The notes below the pieces were generated by a model that saw only the letters and a program-made list of their open reading frames with translations, did not search any database and was not told where the DNA came from. The position numbers and the translations under genes are program-made. DNA of 5,892 nt, from the NCBI GenBank assembly GCA_958444395.1, contig CAUCOL010000125.1, positions 1 through 5,892 of the forward strand, in the 5' to 3' direction. Within the stretch, counting starts at the first letter, position 1. The number at the start of each line of letters is the position of its first letter. This stretch comes from an uncultured Lachnospiraceae bacterium. GTDB lineage: Bacteria > Bacillota > Clostridia > Lachnospirales > Lachnospiraceae. Below, in pieces: positions 5,679 to 5,892 of this stretch.

Positions 5679-5892
5679 TTATTTCTTAAAGAGCGAAAAA
5701 CCTTTCTTTTCATATGGTTCAGAAGTCACATCAAGAACCGTGTAGCCTGTCTCGTCAATGACGGCACGCAGCTTCTCCTCGTCCAGCGCTTCCTCTGAAA
5801 TGATCTCCGCCTTCTTCTTGCTGTGGTTTGCTGACACCTTCTTTACCGTAAATGCATTACGGATCGCATCATTGACATGGCTCTCACACATG
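5679..5892 (-). CDS. Heavy-metal-associated (HMA) domain protein, C-terminal part (5' end outside window)
   Basis: The last 70 or so codons of a small protein are visible, ending at a TAA at 5679-5681. The visible start, M-C-E-S-H-V-N-D-A-I, matches the region of HMA domains that follows the first metal-binding cysteine. The cysteine in MCESH is then probably the second of the CxxC pair (as in C-G-M-C), with the first just beyond the edge. The M at 5891 is therefore probably internal rather than the start. The remainder fits the beta-alpha-beta-beta-alpha-beta fold, including DEEKLRAVIDETGYTVLDV, and ends in a basic GFSLFKK tail. Such proteins are CopZ-like metal chaperones or parts of metal-ATPase operons. 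The metal and partner cannot be told from this fragment. Confidence 0.5.
   Translation of the reverse strand, partial: MCESHVNDAIRNAFTVKKVSANHSKKKAEIISEEALDEEKLRAVIDETGYTVLDVTSEPYEKKGFSLFKK

Overview
The window looks like chromosomal DNA from a Gram-positive anaerobe of the Clostridia, most likely a member of the Lachnospiraceae. This is inferred from strong AGGAGG-type ribosome sites, AT-rich intergenic regions, an AgrC-like GHKL kinase beside a LytTR regulator, and a small heavy-metal-associated (HMA) protein of a type I associate with that group. All supported genes lie on the minus strand, so transcription runs from high to low coordinates.

From right to left, the window holds the following. 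The 3' part of an HMA-domain protein (5679-5892) is cut by the window edge. A 269-bp intergenic region follows, with an AT-only inverted repeat (5637-5667) and a 129-bp imperfect inverted repeat (5492-5620) that can fold as a branched RNA on the minus strand. Next is a PnuC-type nicotinamide riboside transporter (4726-5409) with a probable terminator at 4615-4633. A compact three-gene operon then encodes an LCMT/TcmP-type SAM-dependent methyltransferase (3679-4512), a LytTR response regulator (2967-3698) and an AgrC-like histidine kinase (1703-2965). The first two genes overlap by 20 bp and the last two are separated by 1 bp. A 21-bp perfect-stem hairpin (1603-1648) probably ends this operon.

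A 329-bp gap (1374-1702) holds two hairpins and then a distinctive promoter. A pair of near-identical 14-bp direct repeats lies exactly 21 bp apart, just upstream of a promoter with a perfect TATAAT -10 and no recognisable -35. That promoter drives a gene for a secreted protein with a signal peptide (1-1369), which runs off the left edge.

The most interesting reading is that the operon and the secreted protein form one circuit. The membrane kinase would sense a signal and phosphorylate the LytTR regulator. The regulator would bind the two-turn direct repeat and activate the secreted protein gene next door. The co-translated methyltransferase has no assigned substrate and could modify a signal or cell-surface compound. 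No agrB or agrD homologue is visible in the window, so the signal is unknown. The circuit is inference; the gene identities, overlaps and repeat spacing are read directly from the sequence.
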